The notes under the pieces: generated by a model
The model's input: only the letters and a program-made list of their open reading frames with translations
Database searches by the model: none
Told to the model about the DNA's origin: nothing
Assembly: GCA_963923035.1 (NCBI GenBank)
Contig: CAWUKT010000005.1
Coordinates: forward strand, 62,001-126,000
Length of the DNA stretch: 64,000 nt
Direction: 5' to 3'
DNA from: CAWUKT01 sp963923035
GTDB taxonomy: Bacteria > Bacteroidota > Bacteroidia > J057 > JADKCL01
Part shown: piece after piece, positions 36,991 through 46,851 of the stretch
Position numbering within the stretch: position 1 is the stretch's first letter
Layout of the letters: every line of letters starts with the position of its first letter
Translations under genes and position numbers: made by a program

Positions 36991-37008
36991 AGGGGGCTTC
37001 CGCCCCCT
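36991..37008. terminator. Bidirectional terminator hairpin
   Basis: AGGGGGC and GCCCCCT pair perfectly around a TTCC loop between two convergent genes. On the minus strand a TTTT run follows; on the plus strand the T tract is weak. Confidence 0.7.
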
Positions 37009-37038
37009 CTATTTGCAAATTTACTTATTGGCTTAGTC

Positions 37039-37845
37039 TTACGGCGTCGGGATGATGATCGAAGCCGTATCGGCGATGAAGACATTGAACAGTCCGAGCG
37101 CGCCGCCCTGAATGTTCGTATTCGGATTGGCGGGTGCCGCCGTACTGCCGCCTCCCTGGCTTACCGTGATGTCCACCAAGGTGCTGTAATACTCGAAAGC
37201 GGCCCCGGGAATACTTTCCATGATGACCTGAACGTCTTCGCCGACGTCGTAGAAGTACCCGAACATCGGGTAATTCACGTATTGGCCATCCGAAAGGATG
37301 TCCTCTTCCACGATGATATCATCGGGAGCGTCCAACAGTTCGCCGTTCCGAATGATCTTCACCCGGATGAAATTCTTCTCGCCTCCCGGCTCCTGGAAAT
37401 TGATGGACACCAGGGTGCCGCCATCAAAGAAGGAATTGGGTTCGAAGAATTCGGTGCTCAAGGAGTCAATCGGCACCGGAGTGGGGACGATTTCCTCGGC
37501 AAAATGGGTCTCACCGCCATCAACCACATCCAATCGGACGCGTTGGCTGGGCATGACGGTCACGGGCAGACGGTAAATACCATTTCCTTCGTTGGGAACC
37601 GGAATTGCGTTCCCGTTGACGGAGAGGGTGACCACCGCGTCATTGACCCTGACCGGCTGGTCATTGTCGAAATAGGAACCGGTCCGGGACAGGTTCACCA
37701 CGAGTTCATCCAGGCCCACATTCAGATTGGCTTCAATCACCAATTGGGGGTTGGCCTCGTTCAGGTCAACTTCGATGACCTCTTCGCAACGGCTCAGGAA
37801 CATTCCCAAACCGATCAGCAATACGAATTGAATATATTTTTTCAT
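37039..37845 (-). CDS. DUF4249 lipoprotein, partner of the TonB receptor
   Basis: 268 residues from ATG 37845, which opens a lipoprotein signal (LSRC). CEEVIEVDLNEANPQLVIEANLN is the typical N-terminus of DUF4249 proteins; a beta-sandwich region follows (VRVNDAVVTLSVNG...). In Bacteroidota these surface lipoproteins are encoded directly after a TonB receptor and act as its accessory, comparable to SusD although unrelated in sequence. It starts 7 bp after the receptor stop, supporting one operon. The cargo is not known. Confidence 0.88.
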   Translation of the reverse strand: MKKYIQFVLLIGLGMFLSRCEEVIEVDLNEANPQLVIEANLNVGLDELVVNLSRTGSYFDNDQPVRVNDAVVTLSVNGNAIPVPNEGNGIYRLPVTVMPSQRVRLDVVDGGETHFAEEIVPTPVPIDSLSTEFFEPNSFFDGGTLVSINFQEPGGEKNFIRVKIIRNGELLDAPDDIIVEEDILSDGQYVNYPMFGYFYDVGEDVQVIMESIPGAAFEYYSTLVDITVSQGGGSTAAPANPNTNIQGGALGLFNVFIADTASIIIPTP

Positions 37846-37852
37846 CGGTTGA

Positions 37853-40168
37853 TTAGAATTCAAAGTCATACGAAATAGAAGGAACTTGTCTGAACAGGGC
37901 CAGTCGTACGGCCTCGGTATTTCCCATGTCGTTCTCCTGGAAGCTGATCGTGAACGGATTTTGGCGTCCGTAGACGTTGAAGCAGGATACGTTCAGCATG
38001 GACTTCCACTTGGGATTGTCGTTGAGGCGGAAGGTCACCCCGACGTCCATCCGGTGGTAATCGGGCACCCGGTACCCATTTCGCTCGGTATAGTACGGCA
38101 CGGTAATGCCATCGATTTCATAGCTGCCGGAGGGGAAGGTAACGGCTTCGCCGCTGTAATAGACGAAGTTGCCACTAACAGTGATCCGCGGAGTAACTTC
38201 GTAGATCAGCGTCAGGCTGACATCATGGGGACGGTCCTGACGGGCGCGGAATTCTTCGCCGCCATTGATGGCGTCAAAGGTCCGCAAGGAGCGGGACAAT
38301 GTATAGCTGGCCCAACCGGTCAGTTTGCCCTTCGTCTTCCGCACCAGGAATTCCAATCCGTAAGCACGGCCTTCGCCAAAGACCAGCTCCGATTCCACCG
38401 TATTGTTCAGGATGAGATCAGCGCCATTTTTGTAGTCAATCTGGTTCTGCAACCACTTGTAATATCCTTCCACCGAGAACTCAAACATGTTCTCCTTGAA
38501 GTTCCGGAAATAGCCTACTGCCACCTGATCGGCGATCTGGGGCTTCACGATATTGCTGGTCGGCACGTAAACGTCCGTGGGAGACGTCGAAACCGAGTTG
38601 CTCAACAGGTGAAGGTACTGGAAGTTCCGGTTGTAGGAGCCCTTGAGTGAGCTCTTGTCGTCGAGCAGGTACCGGGTAGAAATCCGGGGCTCGAGTCCCT
38701 GGTTGAAGGCGATGGATTCCCAGCGGTCGTAGCGGGTCTCACTCGCGATTTCCCCTTCTTCGTCAAAGGTATACGCGACGCCATCGCCAATATTGTTGAA
38801 CAGGGACCAGCGCAGGCCGGCTCCGATATTGAGGCGGTTGTTGACCTTCCACTCATCCTGCACGTAAAGGGCGCCTTCGAGGGCGTAGCGGGAATCAATG
38901 ACCGGGGGGGTAATCGTAACCTCAGAACCTACCTCCAACTGTCCGGGGACAAAGTTGTGGTGGATCAATTGGCCTCCGAAGCGGACCTGGTGATCGCTCG
39001 ACGCAAACCAGGTAAAGTCTTGTTTCAGGTTCCAGTCTTCGATCTGGCTGGAAAGACCAAATCCATTTTGGTCGTCGCCAATATTGAAGCTGTAATTGTA
39101 ATTCGAGTAGATCAACGAGGTATTGGAGAACAGTTTCTCGTTGAAGAGGTGGTTCCAACGCAGGGTCGCCGTCGAGTTCCCCCAATCGAAACCGAACTGA
39201 TCGCCGAATTTGAACACATCCCGGCCAAAATAACCCGAGAGATAAATCCGGTTGTTGTCGTTGATTTTATAATTCGCTTTGGCGTTGAGGTCGTAGAAAT
39301 AGAGCTGGGTTTGGTTCAGCGTCGTGTCCCGGGACAATTTCAGGAACAAGTCACCGTAGGTACGGCGACCGGAGACCATGACCGATCCCTTGTCTTTTAC
39401 AAATGGAGTCTCCAGGGTCAGACGGCTCGAGATGATTCCGATCCCGCCTTTTCCGCTGAATTTCTTCAAGTTTCCGTCTTTCATCCGCACATCCATGACC
39501 GAACTGGCACGCCCTCCGTATTGGGCGGGGCCACCACCTTTGTACAAGGTCACATCCTTGATGGCATCACTGTTGAACACCGAGAAGAACCCAAGCAAGT
39601 GAGACGCATTGTAAACCGGCGCCTCATCCAACAGAATCAGGTTCTGGTCGGTGGCACCACCCCGGACATAAAAGCCTGAGTTTCCGTCCCCCGCTGATTG
39701 GACTCCCGGCAGGAGCTGCATCGTCTTTAGGATGTCCCGTTCTCCAAACAAGACGGGAATGGCCTCGATTTCTTTGGGATTGAGCTTCAAAACGCTCATC
39801 TCATTCGAGGTTACATTTTCATTGTCCAGTTTGGCGGTGATCTGAACGGTATCAATCGCCGTATTTTCCAGCGCCAATTCCATATTCAGGGTTTGGTCGG
39901 AAGTCAGCGAAACAGATTTTTCCACCACCTCAAATCCCACATAGCGAAAAACGACGGTATAGTCGCCTTCGGGGATGGTGATGGAATAGTAACCGTACTC
40001 GTTGGTGAAAGCACCGGTGTTGGTCAGTTCTTTGATGAACACCGTCGCTCCAATCAGGTCTTCACCGTTGGAGCCGTCTTTGACGGTTCCGCTGATGGAG
40101 TACTTCTGGGCGGACAAGGAGCTGGCCCAGAGGAGTGTACATAAAATCAGGGTTAGTAGTCGATACAT
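37853..40168 (-). CDS. TonB-dependent receptor with carboxypeptidase-like N-domain
   Basis: 771 residues from ATG 40168 (signal peptide ending SSLSAQ). Order: carboxypeptidase-regulatory domain (about 22-105; GEDLIGATVFI, YSITIPEGDYTVVF), plug (about 120-230; FGERDILKTMQLLPGVQSAG, FYVRGGATDQNLILLDEAPV) and a 22-strand type barrel ending in Phe (SYDFEF). It imports an unknown nutrient through the outer membrane with TonB energy, with the DUF4249 lipoprotein as partner. Its N-domain is closely related to that of the receptor at the left window edge. Confidence 0.93.
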   Translation of the reverse strand: MYRLLTLILCTLLWASSLSAQKYSISGTVKDGSNGEDLIGATVFIKELTNTGAFTNEYGYYSITIPEGDYTVVFRYVGFEVVEKSVSLTSDQTLNMELALENTAIDTVQITAKLDNENVTSNEMSVLKLNPKEIEAIPVLFGERDILKTMQLLPGVQSAGDGNSGFYVRGGATDQNLILLDEAPVYNASHLLGFFSVFNSDAIKDVTLYKGGGPAQYGGRASSVMDVRMKDGNLKKFSGKGGIGIISSRLTLETPFVKDKGSVMVSGRRTYGDLFLKLSRDTTLNQTQLYFYDLNAKANYKINDNNRIYLSGYFGRDVFKFGDQFGFDWGNSTATLRWNHLFNEKLFSNTSLIYSNYNYSFNIGDDQNGFGLSSQIEDWNLKQDFTWFASSDHQVRFGGQLIHHNFVPGQLEVGSEVTITPPVIDSRYALEGALYVQDEWKVNNRLNIGAGLRWSLFNNIGDGVAYTFDEEGEIASETRYDRWESIAFNQGLEPRISTRYLLDDKSSLKGSYNRNFQYLHLLSNSVSTSPTDVYVPTSNIVKPQIADQVAVGYFRNFKENMFEFSVEGYYKWLQNQIDYKNGADLILNNTVESELVFGEGRAYGLEFLVRKTKGKLTGWASYTLSRSLRTFDAINGGEEFRARQDRPHDVSLTLIYEVTPRITVSGNFVYYSGEAVTFPSGSYEIDGITVPYYTERNGYRVPDYHRMDVGVTFRLNDNPKWKSMLNVSCFNVYGRQNPFTISFQENDMGNTEAVRLALFRQVPSISYDFEF

Positions 40169-40303
40169 AGCAAAATCATATAGTAGCCCGATAGGGACAA
40201 ATAGACTGTGCAAACCTCGTCGAAAAGGAGGAAATAGCGTAGGTTAAAACAAGTGAAAGTGGAAAAAAGTTGGATGAAGCGGGCAAAAGTGGGGATGAAA
40301 TAG

Positions 40304-40326
40304 AAACGCCCTCTTGCGAGGGCGTT

Positions 40327-40327
<1 letters not shown>
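40304..40327 (-). terminator. Terminator directly after tRNA-His
   Basis: AAACGCCCTC and GAGGGCGTTT pair perfectly over 10 bp with a 4-nt loop, read on the minus strand, followed by a T-rich stretch (CTATTTC). The stem begins at the final A of the encoded CCA. Confidence 0.75.
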
Positions 40328-40404
<77 letters not shown>

Positions 40405-40557
40405 ATTTGAAGGACTGCAAAGATAACTGCCTCCTTATTTTTTTTCAAACATTTTTTGCTCTCCCCTCTCCATTTTTTTTATTCCCCTCTCCACCAAACG
40501 CTTAAAATCAAATCCAGCCTCCATTTCCACTCCTGCGAACCCGTCCCGAACGCACAT

Positions 40558-41886
40558 TTACAGACTGGGAATGGCCCGCGGAATCGCCATACGAATGAAA
40601 TTCTCCAGCTTTTCAAAGTTCTGGGCCGCGATCTGATCCCGCAACGCCAACGTCTGCTGGCAAAGCGCGGCATACTCAGCTGGCCCCATTTGCTCGGCCT
40701 GCGCAATGCCAGAGGCCAAATCGCCATCCGTATAGGTCGGCATGAACTCCACGCCGTAGAGTTCGGCCAATTCCTGGTCCAGCACCATCGGCACCCCCAG
40801 CCCAATGCTGAAGGCAATCGCCCCCGCCAGCTTCGTGAAATAGGTCCCTCCATCCCGCCGACGATCGATCAGCGGCAGGATAAAGCGGCATTGATTGAGG
40901 TGCTTGAAAAACTCCCGGTAGCCCAGGTAACCCGTGAATTCAATCTTGTCTTCCAGCCCGTGGGCCATGATTTCCTGTTTCAACCGGTTCTCATGCCGGT
41001 TCTTCCCAATCGTATGCAACAGTCGGTTTCCACCCACGATGATGACCTTGTCGTCCTTGAATTGCTTGATGGTCTCCGCGGCATCGGTCAGGGAAACATA
41101 GTCCTTGCGGCCGTAGTCGATCTCCCCGGTGATGCAATAGTTCTGGCGCTGTTCCACCGGGGGTAAATCGCCGAAATAGGTCGGGAACAGGAAGTCCACG
41201 CTCGGGAAGAGTCCATTCATCAGGACCTTGCTGTGGCCCGTACAGACATACGCCGCCCGCTGAGGTGGTTTCAGGTAATCGTACAACTCGAGGGGCGCAG
41301 GAAGGAAATCTGCCCACAGATCTCCTTCTCTGGCCTTCCAGCGGTCACCTGCCCGCTGAAATTGGATCAGATTGCCCTCGATGGGCACCTGAAACAGGTC
41401 GCCCTCCAAAGACCAGTGGTCATCGGAAATCGGCCCCTGGTCCGGGATATAGGTGCCATCCCGCAGGAGATGGAAACGGTATTTTTTCTCGGGCGAGGTG
41501 ACGTAGAGTTCGTGGACCGGGAACCGGCTGACCCAGAACATGGGCTCGTGGATATAGGAAATGGCCGGCACGTCCAGGGGAGCAAGGTCCTCGACCATCA
41601 GGGCCTGGATGCTGTCGTTCATGAAGCCCGACAGGGTGTTCACCACCAGCAAGTCACATTCGCTGGTGTCGGGGGGCGCACCGGGCTCCCACAGGCGGTA
41701 CGCAAAGCCGCCCTTGGGCACCCAAGGAGTGGCATCCCGGTCGATGACATCTTGCCGTGCATAGATGTACACGAAAAATCCTAGCCGGTTCAGCCAATTG
41801 ATCCACTGGGGAAAGATTTCCTCGTGCCAGAGGTGGCTCTCCAACAGATAACAGGTGTGGGGATAGATTGCTTTGTCCTGACTCAC
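40558..41886 (-). CDS. Glycosyltransferase-like protein (GT-B type)
   Basis: 442 residues. The C-terminal half looks like a nucleotide-sugar-binding GT-B domain: KVIIVGGNRLLH, IEFTGYLGYREFFKHLNQCRFILPLIDRR, and LAGAIAFSIGLGVPMVLDQELAELYGV, the usual sugar-phosphate pocket pattern. The N-terminal half is less familiar. The start is GTG, inside the TGA of the upstream gene (GTGA), as no in-frame ATG comes soon; the two are thus coupled. Likely part of a cell-surface glycan pathway with its neighbours. Confidence 0.7.
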   Translation of the reverse strand: MSQDKAIYPHTCYLLESHLWHEEIFPQWINWLNRLGFFVYIYARQDVIDRDATPWVPKGGFAYRLWEPGAPPDTSECDLLVVNTLSGFMNDSIQALMVEDLAPLDVPAISYIHEPMFWVSRFPVHELYVTSPEKKYRFHLLRDGTYIPDQGPISDDHWSLEGDLFQVPIEGNLIQFQRAGDRWKAREGDLWADFLPAPLELYDYLKPPQRAAYVCTGHSKVLMNGLFPSVDFLFPTYFGDLPPVEQRQNYCITGEIDYGRKDYVSLTDAAETIKQFKDDKVIIVGGNRLLHTIGKNRHENRLKQEIMAHGLEDKIEFTGYLGYREFFKHLNQCRFILPLIDRRRDGGTYFTKLAGAIAFSIGLGVPMVLDQELAELYGVEFMPTYTDGDLASGIAQAEQMGPAEYAALCQQTLALRDQIAAQNFEKLENFIRMAIPRAIPSL

Positions 41887-43730
41887 AGTACCAATTGTTT
41901 TTTTGTCATGATTCGAACGACTTCACCCTCGCCGTACCCCTCGGGATTGACCGCGGCCCGCCCCTCCTGAATGGAAGCCTTCATCAGCTCCTCGTTTTTC
42001 GAGGTATGGTACCACAGAATGGCGCCATTGATTTCTTCGATGTCGGTGATCTGCTCCAAACAAGCCTTCTGGACCGCCGAGAGGTAGGTGAGTTTTTCCT
42101 TGGGGATGACTTCAAATGCTTCCTCCTCCCCGTTTTTTTTCACCATGACGAGCTTTTCCCCGTCCATTCTCCATTTCCCATCTCCCGCTTTTCCATTGCC
42201 CAGATGCTCAAAACGACCATCCTTAAAGAAGAAGCACAGGGAATAGGAATCCGCCCCCGGGTAGGCCAGCTTGAACAGTTGGTGCAGCTTGAGGAAGGTC
42301 TTCCCGCCCTGCACGCGCTGGGCATTTCCGTGGAGAATATAGTGGAGGAAGGAGCGGTCGTCGATCAATGCCTTGTGGAGGCCCAAAGCATTCAGGCGGT
42401 GGCAAATGTCAAAATCCTCCCAACCGTAGCCATCCATGCGCTCGTCGTAGCCCCGCACCCGGTGAAAGTCTTCCTTGCGCATGCCGATCCTGCCCACCGC
42501 ATCTCTCCGATCGGGAAAGCGGTCGATGTCCAGCATCAGATAGGACGCCTCGTTGCGGTTGAAGTGGTCGTTGACGAAATCTGAGAAGTGCTTGCCAGTG
42601 AAATTGTCGGCGTCCAGGTTCACGATGATGTCGCCATCGGCCTGCTTGAACGCCATGTTCATGGCGTGGCTCTTGCTGAAAAAAGTCGGTTCGGTGGTCC
42701 GAAACAGTTTTACCAGCCCCGATTCGAGGTGCTGCGACATCTCCGAGACCACCCAGTCTTCCAAGCCATCGGAAGAATTGTAGTCCAGCACCAGGAATTC
42801 CTGGTGGGGATAGGCATCGTTGTCGGCCATATTCCGGGGCAAGGTTTCCTGAAGATGCCCCAGCCGGTTCATGGAAGTGATGCAATAGGAAATCTTGTGG
42901 AATACGTAGGGCTTGACCTGGATTTCTTGGGGTTCGGGGAAAAAGGTCTTCACGGTCCCCAGGCCGTAACCGTCGGGATTGAGGATGATGAGTCCGTTCT
43001 CACGGTTCTGGTTGGACATCATCGTATGCTCGAAGCAGGTACCCTCGGTGTCGACGGTATCCCTCCCGATATGCTTGTTCTTGAGGAATTTCACGCGCTC
43101 CCCATCGTCATGGGGAATGCAATTGAGGAATTTAGGATCAATGGTCGCGAGTGCATTTCCCATGTCCCGCAGCCGCTCACACAGGTCCAGGTCCTCGTAG
43201 CCCCAAGATTCCATTTTTTCATCGTACCCCCCCGCCCGGTACACCAACTCTCGGTAGGTCGCAAAACGTCCCACCGAGCCTTCGTCCAGGGACGGGTCCA
43301 TTTCCCCGTCGATGATCCGGCACCCTGTCAGCACCTTCTCTGGATTCAGTTCCTCGGCCAGGTAATGGGCAAAGCCCTTGCCCGTAAAGTTGTCGGCGTC
43401 CACATTGCAGACGATGCGACCGGTACTCAGCCGAAACGCCAGGTTGCGGGCGTGGCTGAAATGGAAATATTCGGTGCCTTCGAAGCGAAAATACTTGAGG
43501 TAGCCAGAAGCCAATTCTTCCTGAAAGTTGTCCATGACCCATGCCTGGAGGCCATCGGGAGAATCATAATCCAACAGGACGAAGTCGAGCCGGGGGTAGT
43601 CCTTGTTGTCCGCCATGTTTTTCTTCAGGGTCTGCTTCAAATGGTGAAGCCGGCCCATACAAGCGGTGAAGAAGGATATGGTGGGAAGATCCTCCAAGGG
43701 GGGATTGGGTTGATCTTGAGATTCTTTCAT
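41883..43730 (-). CDS. Tandem GT2 glycosyltransferase (two catalytic domains)
   Basis: 615 residues with two GT-A family-2 domains in one chain. Domain 1 (about 15-245) has VDADNFTGKGF as DxD motif and SWGYEDLDLCERL as catalytic acceptor segment. Domain 2 (about 280-475) repeats both: LDADNFTGKHF and GYGWEDFDICHRL. Both look complete, so the protein may add two sugars in turn, as chain-forming bifunctional enzymes do. The last ~120 residues have no known match (FFFKDGRFEHLGNG). Ends in a 4-bp overlap with the next glycosyltransferase. Confidence 0.87.
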   Translation of the reverse strand: MKESQDQPNPPLEDLPTISFFTACMGRLHHLKQTLKKNMADNKDYPRLDFVLLDYDSPDGLQAWVMDNFQEELASGYLKYFRFEGTEYFHFSHARNLAFRLSTGRIVCNVDADNFTGKGFAHYLAEELNPEKVLTGCRIIDGEMDPSLDEGSVGRFATYRELVYRAGGYDEKMESWGYEDLDLCERLRDMGNALATIDPKFLNCIPHDDGERVKFLKNKHIGRDTVDTEGTCFEHTMMSNQNRENGLIILNPDGYGLGTVKTFFPEPQEIQVKPYVFHKISYCITSMNRLGHLQETLPRNMADNDAYPHQEFLVLDYNSSDGLEDWVVSEMSQHLESGLVKLFRTTEPTFFSKSHAMNMAFKQADGDIIVNLDADNFTGKHFSDFVNDHFNRNEASYLMLDIDRFPDRRDAVGRIGMRKEDFHRVRGYDERMDGYGWEDFDICHRLNALGLHKALIDDRSFLHYILHGNAQRVQGGKTFLKLHQLFKLAYPGADSYSLCFFFKDGRFEHLGNGKAGDGKWRMDGEKLVMVKKNGEEEAFEVIPKEKLTYLSAVQKACLEQITDIEEINGAILWYHTSKNEELMKASIQEGRAAVNPEGYGEGEVVRIMTKKQLVL

Positions 43731-43841
43731 TTCACTGAGTCAATTCATCGAGGAAGGCCCCATCTTGCTGGGGGCCGGGGGTGTTCATTGTATTGCCGTA
43801 TGCTTATCCGACCGGGACGGATGTTATCGGTCCGGGAAATG

Positions 43842-44786
43842 TTATTGCTCCAGCCGAAACAGGTGGTACCAGGTGGGCGTGACGCCATTGCGTTGAACGC
43901 CAGGTTCGAGAAACTTCGGGCGTTGGACGATGGGGACATAGCCCGCTGCCAGGATCGTCGGCATCAAATCGGGCTCGCTCTTGTCCAACTCCTTGGAATA
44001 GAGGATCTCTCCCTGCTCAAAAACGGGGTTCGGCACCGTCAGCAGGTACGGCACGCGGTGCTCCCGCAACAAGTCCAGCCAGTATTTGGCGGCCGCGGCG
44101 GTACATTCGGAAAAGCTGTGGATGTTGACAGCGAGGTCGATTTGCTCGGAAGCCAATTGCGCTTCGATTTCGTCCAGGCACCAGACCTGGGCCTTCGACT
44201 CCCGGAAGCGGAGGTAGTACTCCGAAATGAAGGTGGATTCCGGCACGGCATCCACGCAATAGTAGCCCTTCAAGTTCGGCAGGGCTTCCATCATTCGGTG
44301 GGCCAAGCGACCGTAACCAGCACCGATGTCCAGAATGTTCCAGCTTTGCTGGGAAAGGTTCAGGGTTTCGTCCAGAAACAAAATCTCCCCTACCGAATCC
44401 AACAGGTCCCGGGACAACAGCTTATTCTCCTGAAACGGATAGGTGAATATGCCGAAATGGTCATCTTCCTCCAGCGTTTCCAGAAGATTCAGCTTGTCAA
44501 TGGATTGGTAGTAATAGGCCGCCAACAGATAATTGGTTTCCAGGTTATTGTCCCGTTTCTGCCACACAAAAGCATTGTCTCCCCGGAAATAGGCCATCTC
44601 CAGCTGCTCCGCGGTATGCCCTTCGTCCCAAATGGACGGCCGCAGGGCTTCAATGTCAAGAGCCGCGTACCTCCGTTTGAGTTCCAGCAGGCGCTCATTG
44701 TCCTTCTGCAGGTACGCCAATGCCTCCGCCGGTATTTCCGAGGGCGCGCTCAGGGCTTCGGGAATGACATAATGTTCTGGGTTCAT
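43842..44786 (-). CDS. Putative sugar O-methyltransferase
   Basis: 314 residues. A helical N-terminal part is followed by a SAM-binding domain with motif I NILDIGAGYGRLAHRM (about 149-164) and the acidic residue in YYCVDAVPES. The length and TNYLLAAYYY / SEPDLMPTILAAGY features fit the putative sugar O-methyltransferase family found in polysaccharide loci. It probably caps or decorates the surface glycan built by its neighbours. Separated from the tandem GT by 111 bp on the same strand. Confidence 0.78.
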   Translation of the reverse strand: MNPEHYVIPEALSAPSEIPAEALAYLQKDNERLLELKRRYAALDIEALRPSIWDEGHTAEQLEMAYFRGDNAFVWQKRDNNLETNYLLAAYYYQSIDKLNLLETLEEDDHFGIFTYPFQENKLLSRDLLDSVGEILFLDETLNLSQQSWNILDIGAGYGRLAHRMMEALPNLKGYYCVDAVPESTFISEYYLRFRESKAQVWCLDEIEAQLASEQIDLAVNIHSFSECTAAAAKYWLDLLREHRVPYLLTVPNPVFEQGEILYSKELDKSEPDLMPTILAAGYVPIVQRPKFLEPGVQRNGVTPTWYHLFRLEQ

Positions 44787-44817
44787 AGAGATTCTTTCTT
44801 CCTGGTTTTAGGGTGGT

Positions 44818-45495
44818 CTAATGGGAAACCGTTTTCTTTTGGATGGCGACAATGGAGGGGACAAACCGAACTTCTGCAAATGGAGAATCGTGCGTCCAGT
44901 CCTGATCGTACCAATCCCGGGTCCGGTCATGGGCACCCACTTCATCCACCAATGATTTGACGAAACCGACCATTCCCGCCATGTGATTGATATCGCTGCA
45001 GTATTTTTTTCCGTCGGGCCAATTCTGCCAGTACCCGGTTCCCCAGTCTTCAATGAAGTACCAGCCGCCGGGTTTGAGATGGTGGTGGAACAAGTGCCAA
45101 AAGCCAGCCCGGGTAGGTTCGGCCACGTGGGACGCATCGTCAATGATGAAATCCAGGCCCTCAGACACTACTCCCGCGGCCCGATCGAGCAACTCAAGGT
45201 CGTCTTGCCGGCCTTCGAACAGGTGAATCCGCTTCTTGTCCGGAAACGACACCTGCAGTTCCAGGTCCAGTCCAATCACCTGCCCGGCGGGGAAGTAATC
45301 GTGCCACAACTCAATTGCTCCGCCTTTGAAGACACCCAATTCCATAATGGCGACATTCTCACCGGTAAAGGGGGAGAAAAAGGTGTCATAAAAGGACAAA
45401 AATCCGTTCGGCACCTTGTCCGTATTGTATTTGGACAAGTCGAGGGACTCACTCCGGGGGGTAAGTGGGAGAAATTGGGTAGAAGAAGGTGACAT
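44818..45495 (-). CDS. SAM-dependent methyltransferase, CmcI/TylF-like
   Basis: 225 residues from ATG 45495; an ATG 33 bp upstream is possible but adds an unlikely MCILTSISRFV tail. SAM motif: IMELGVFKGGAIELWHDYF with GQVIGLDLE; later DFIIDDASHVAEPTRAGF carries the metal/acid cluster seen in cephalosporin hydroxylase-like and macrocin O-methyltransferases, and LKPGGWYFIEDW follows. Such enzymes methylate sugar hydroxyls. 31 bp upstream of the sugar methyltransferase, so likely co-transcribed. Confidence 0.82.
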   Translation of the reverse strand: MSPSSTQFLPLTPRSESLDLSKYNTDKVPNGFLSFYDTFFSPFTGENVAIMELGVFKGGAIELWHDYFPAGQVIGLDLELQVSFPDKKRIHLFEGRQDDLELLDRAAGVVSEGLDFIIDDASHVAEPTRAGFWHLFHHHLKPGGWYFIEDWGTGYWQNWPDGKKYCSDINHMAGMVGFVKSLVDEVGAHDRTRDWYDQDWTHDSPFAEVRFVPSIVAIQKKTVSH

Positions 45496-45705
45496 CACAA
45501 ATCTTGAGATAGATGTCAATATACACATTTTTACGCAGTTTGGGCGGGGTGAAAATGAATAAAAAAGGGCTCTTAAATGGATTGTCCTCCACCTGACGGT
45601 GCTTTTTCATCGAATGAATTTTTTGATTTATTAACCGGTTTGAACGACCTTGAATTTAGTTCAAATCTGACACGAAATCGGAATTTTACCCCTACACCTC
45701 CCTCC

Positions 45706-46851
45706 ATGAAGATCCTTTTTGCTTCCCGCCGTCCTGCCTATCCCTTTTTTCTGGGCGGGGCAGAGAAGAGTTTCTTCGAACTGGCCACGGCGCTGGGACG
45801 GGCGGGGCACTCGGTTTGTATGCTGGGGGACTATTCGGGGCAAATCGGAAATGCAGATCACTTTTTCCAAACTGCCCAGGTCAAGTACACGAAATGGTAC
45901 GAAGAGGAAGTCGATTTTCTGGACCGAAAAGTGCCCAAATACCTCCGATTGGAGCTGGAAGGGCCGGGTGAAGTCTTGTTCTTCCACAATTTCCTCCCCG
46001 ATTTCATGCCCATGGTGGAAGGCATCATGGAATCCTTCCAGCCCGAATTGATCTGCACCCAACTCGAAGGGGCCGTGGAAATGCTGTTGGTGGCCAAAAA
46101 TTGGAACTTGCCGGTCCTCCATTTTGTCCGCGACATTTACAACCCCATCAACTTCTTCGCCATTGGCTTGAAGGTACCCCTGATCGGCCGCTTGGTCTGT
46201 GTGGCGAACAGTGAATTTGTCCGTGACTATGTCCGGCAGCACTACGATACGGAAACCACGACTGTTTATCCGTTGATTCCGCTACTGCCCCCTCCTCCCC
46301 GGGCCAATGCGGGGCCGCGCAAGCGGATATTGTTCGTCAATCCCATTCCTTCCAAGGGTGGAGATGTCGTCTTCCAGGTGGCCCAACTGATGCCGGAAAT
46401 CGACTTTGAGTTGGTGCCGGGTTGGGCGCATGAATGTGGGGATGAATGGCAGGCGCTGCCCAATGTGCTCATCCAGAAATGGCCCGTGGGCGATATGGCC
46501 ACCCTCTACGCCCGGGCGGACATCGTCCTTGTGGCCTCGCAGGACGCGGAAGCCTTCGGACGGGTGGGAATCGAAGCGCAAAATGCCGGCGTGCCGGTGA
46601 TCGCTTCCAAGCATTCGGGTATCGAGGAATCGATGGGCAATTCTGCGGTTTTGGAGGAAGACTACTCCAATCCCCAGGCGTGGGTCGCGGCAATTCGAAG
46701 CGTGATGAAGAGTCCGGAAAAAGGGAAAGAGTTGGTGGAAAAGGGAAAACGGAATATTGAGCGGTTTTCGGAGGGAAAAATACTGGAGATGTTTGAGGCG
46801 GCGGTGGAAAAGGCAATGCAAATGGGGAATGATGGGGAGGAAAAGAAATGA
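45706..46851 (+). CDS. GT4-like glycosyltransferase
   Basis: 381 residues from ATG 45706 (MKILFASRRPAYPFFLGGAE), chosen because the glycine-rich GGAE loop should be near the N-terminus in GT4 enzymes. The donor domain shows KRILFVNPIPSKGGDVVFQVA, DIVLVASQDAEAFGRVGIEA and NAGVPVIASKHSGIEE, the E-x7-E type motif. It transfers a sugar from a nucleotide donor to a growing glycan in the cytosol. Its stop overlaps the next start (ATGA). Confidence 0.88.
   Translation: MKILFASRRPAYPFFLGGAEKSFFELATALGRAGHSVCMLGDYSGQIGNADHFFQTAQVKYTKWYEEEVDFLDRKVPKYLRLELEGPGEVLFFHNFLPDFMPMVEGIMESFQPELICTQLEGAVEMLLVAKNWNLPVLHFVRDIYNPINFFAIGLKVPLIGRLVCVANSEFVRDYVRQHYDTETTTVYPLIPLLPPPPRANAGPRKRILFVNPIPSKGGDVVFQVAQLMPEIDFELVPGWAHECGDEWQALPNVLIQKWPVGDMATLYARADIVLVASQDAEAFGRVGIEAQNAGVPVIASKHSGIEESMGNSAVLEEDYSNPQAWVAAIRSVMKSPEKGKELVEKGKRNIERFSEGKILEMFEAAVEKAMQMGNDGEEKK

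Noticed and set aside
42588..44960. 790-codon plus-strand open frame across the tandem GT and methyltransferase genes
   Set aside because: Antisense shadow spanning two clear genes and their gap; no recognisable domain.
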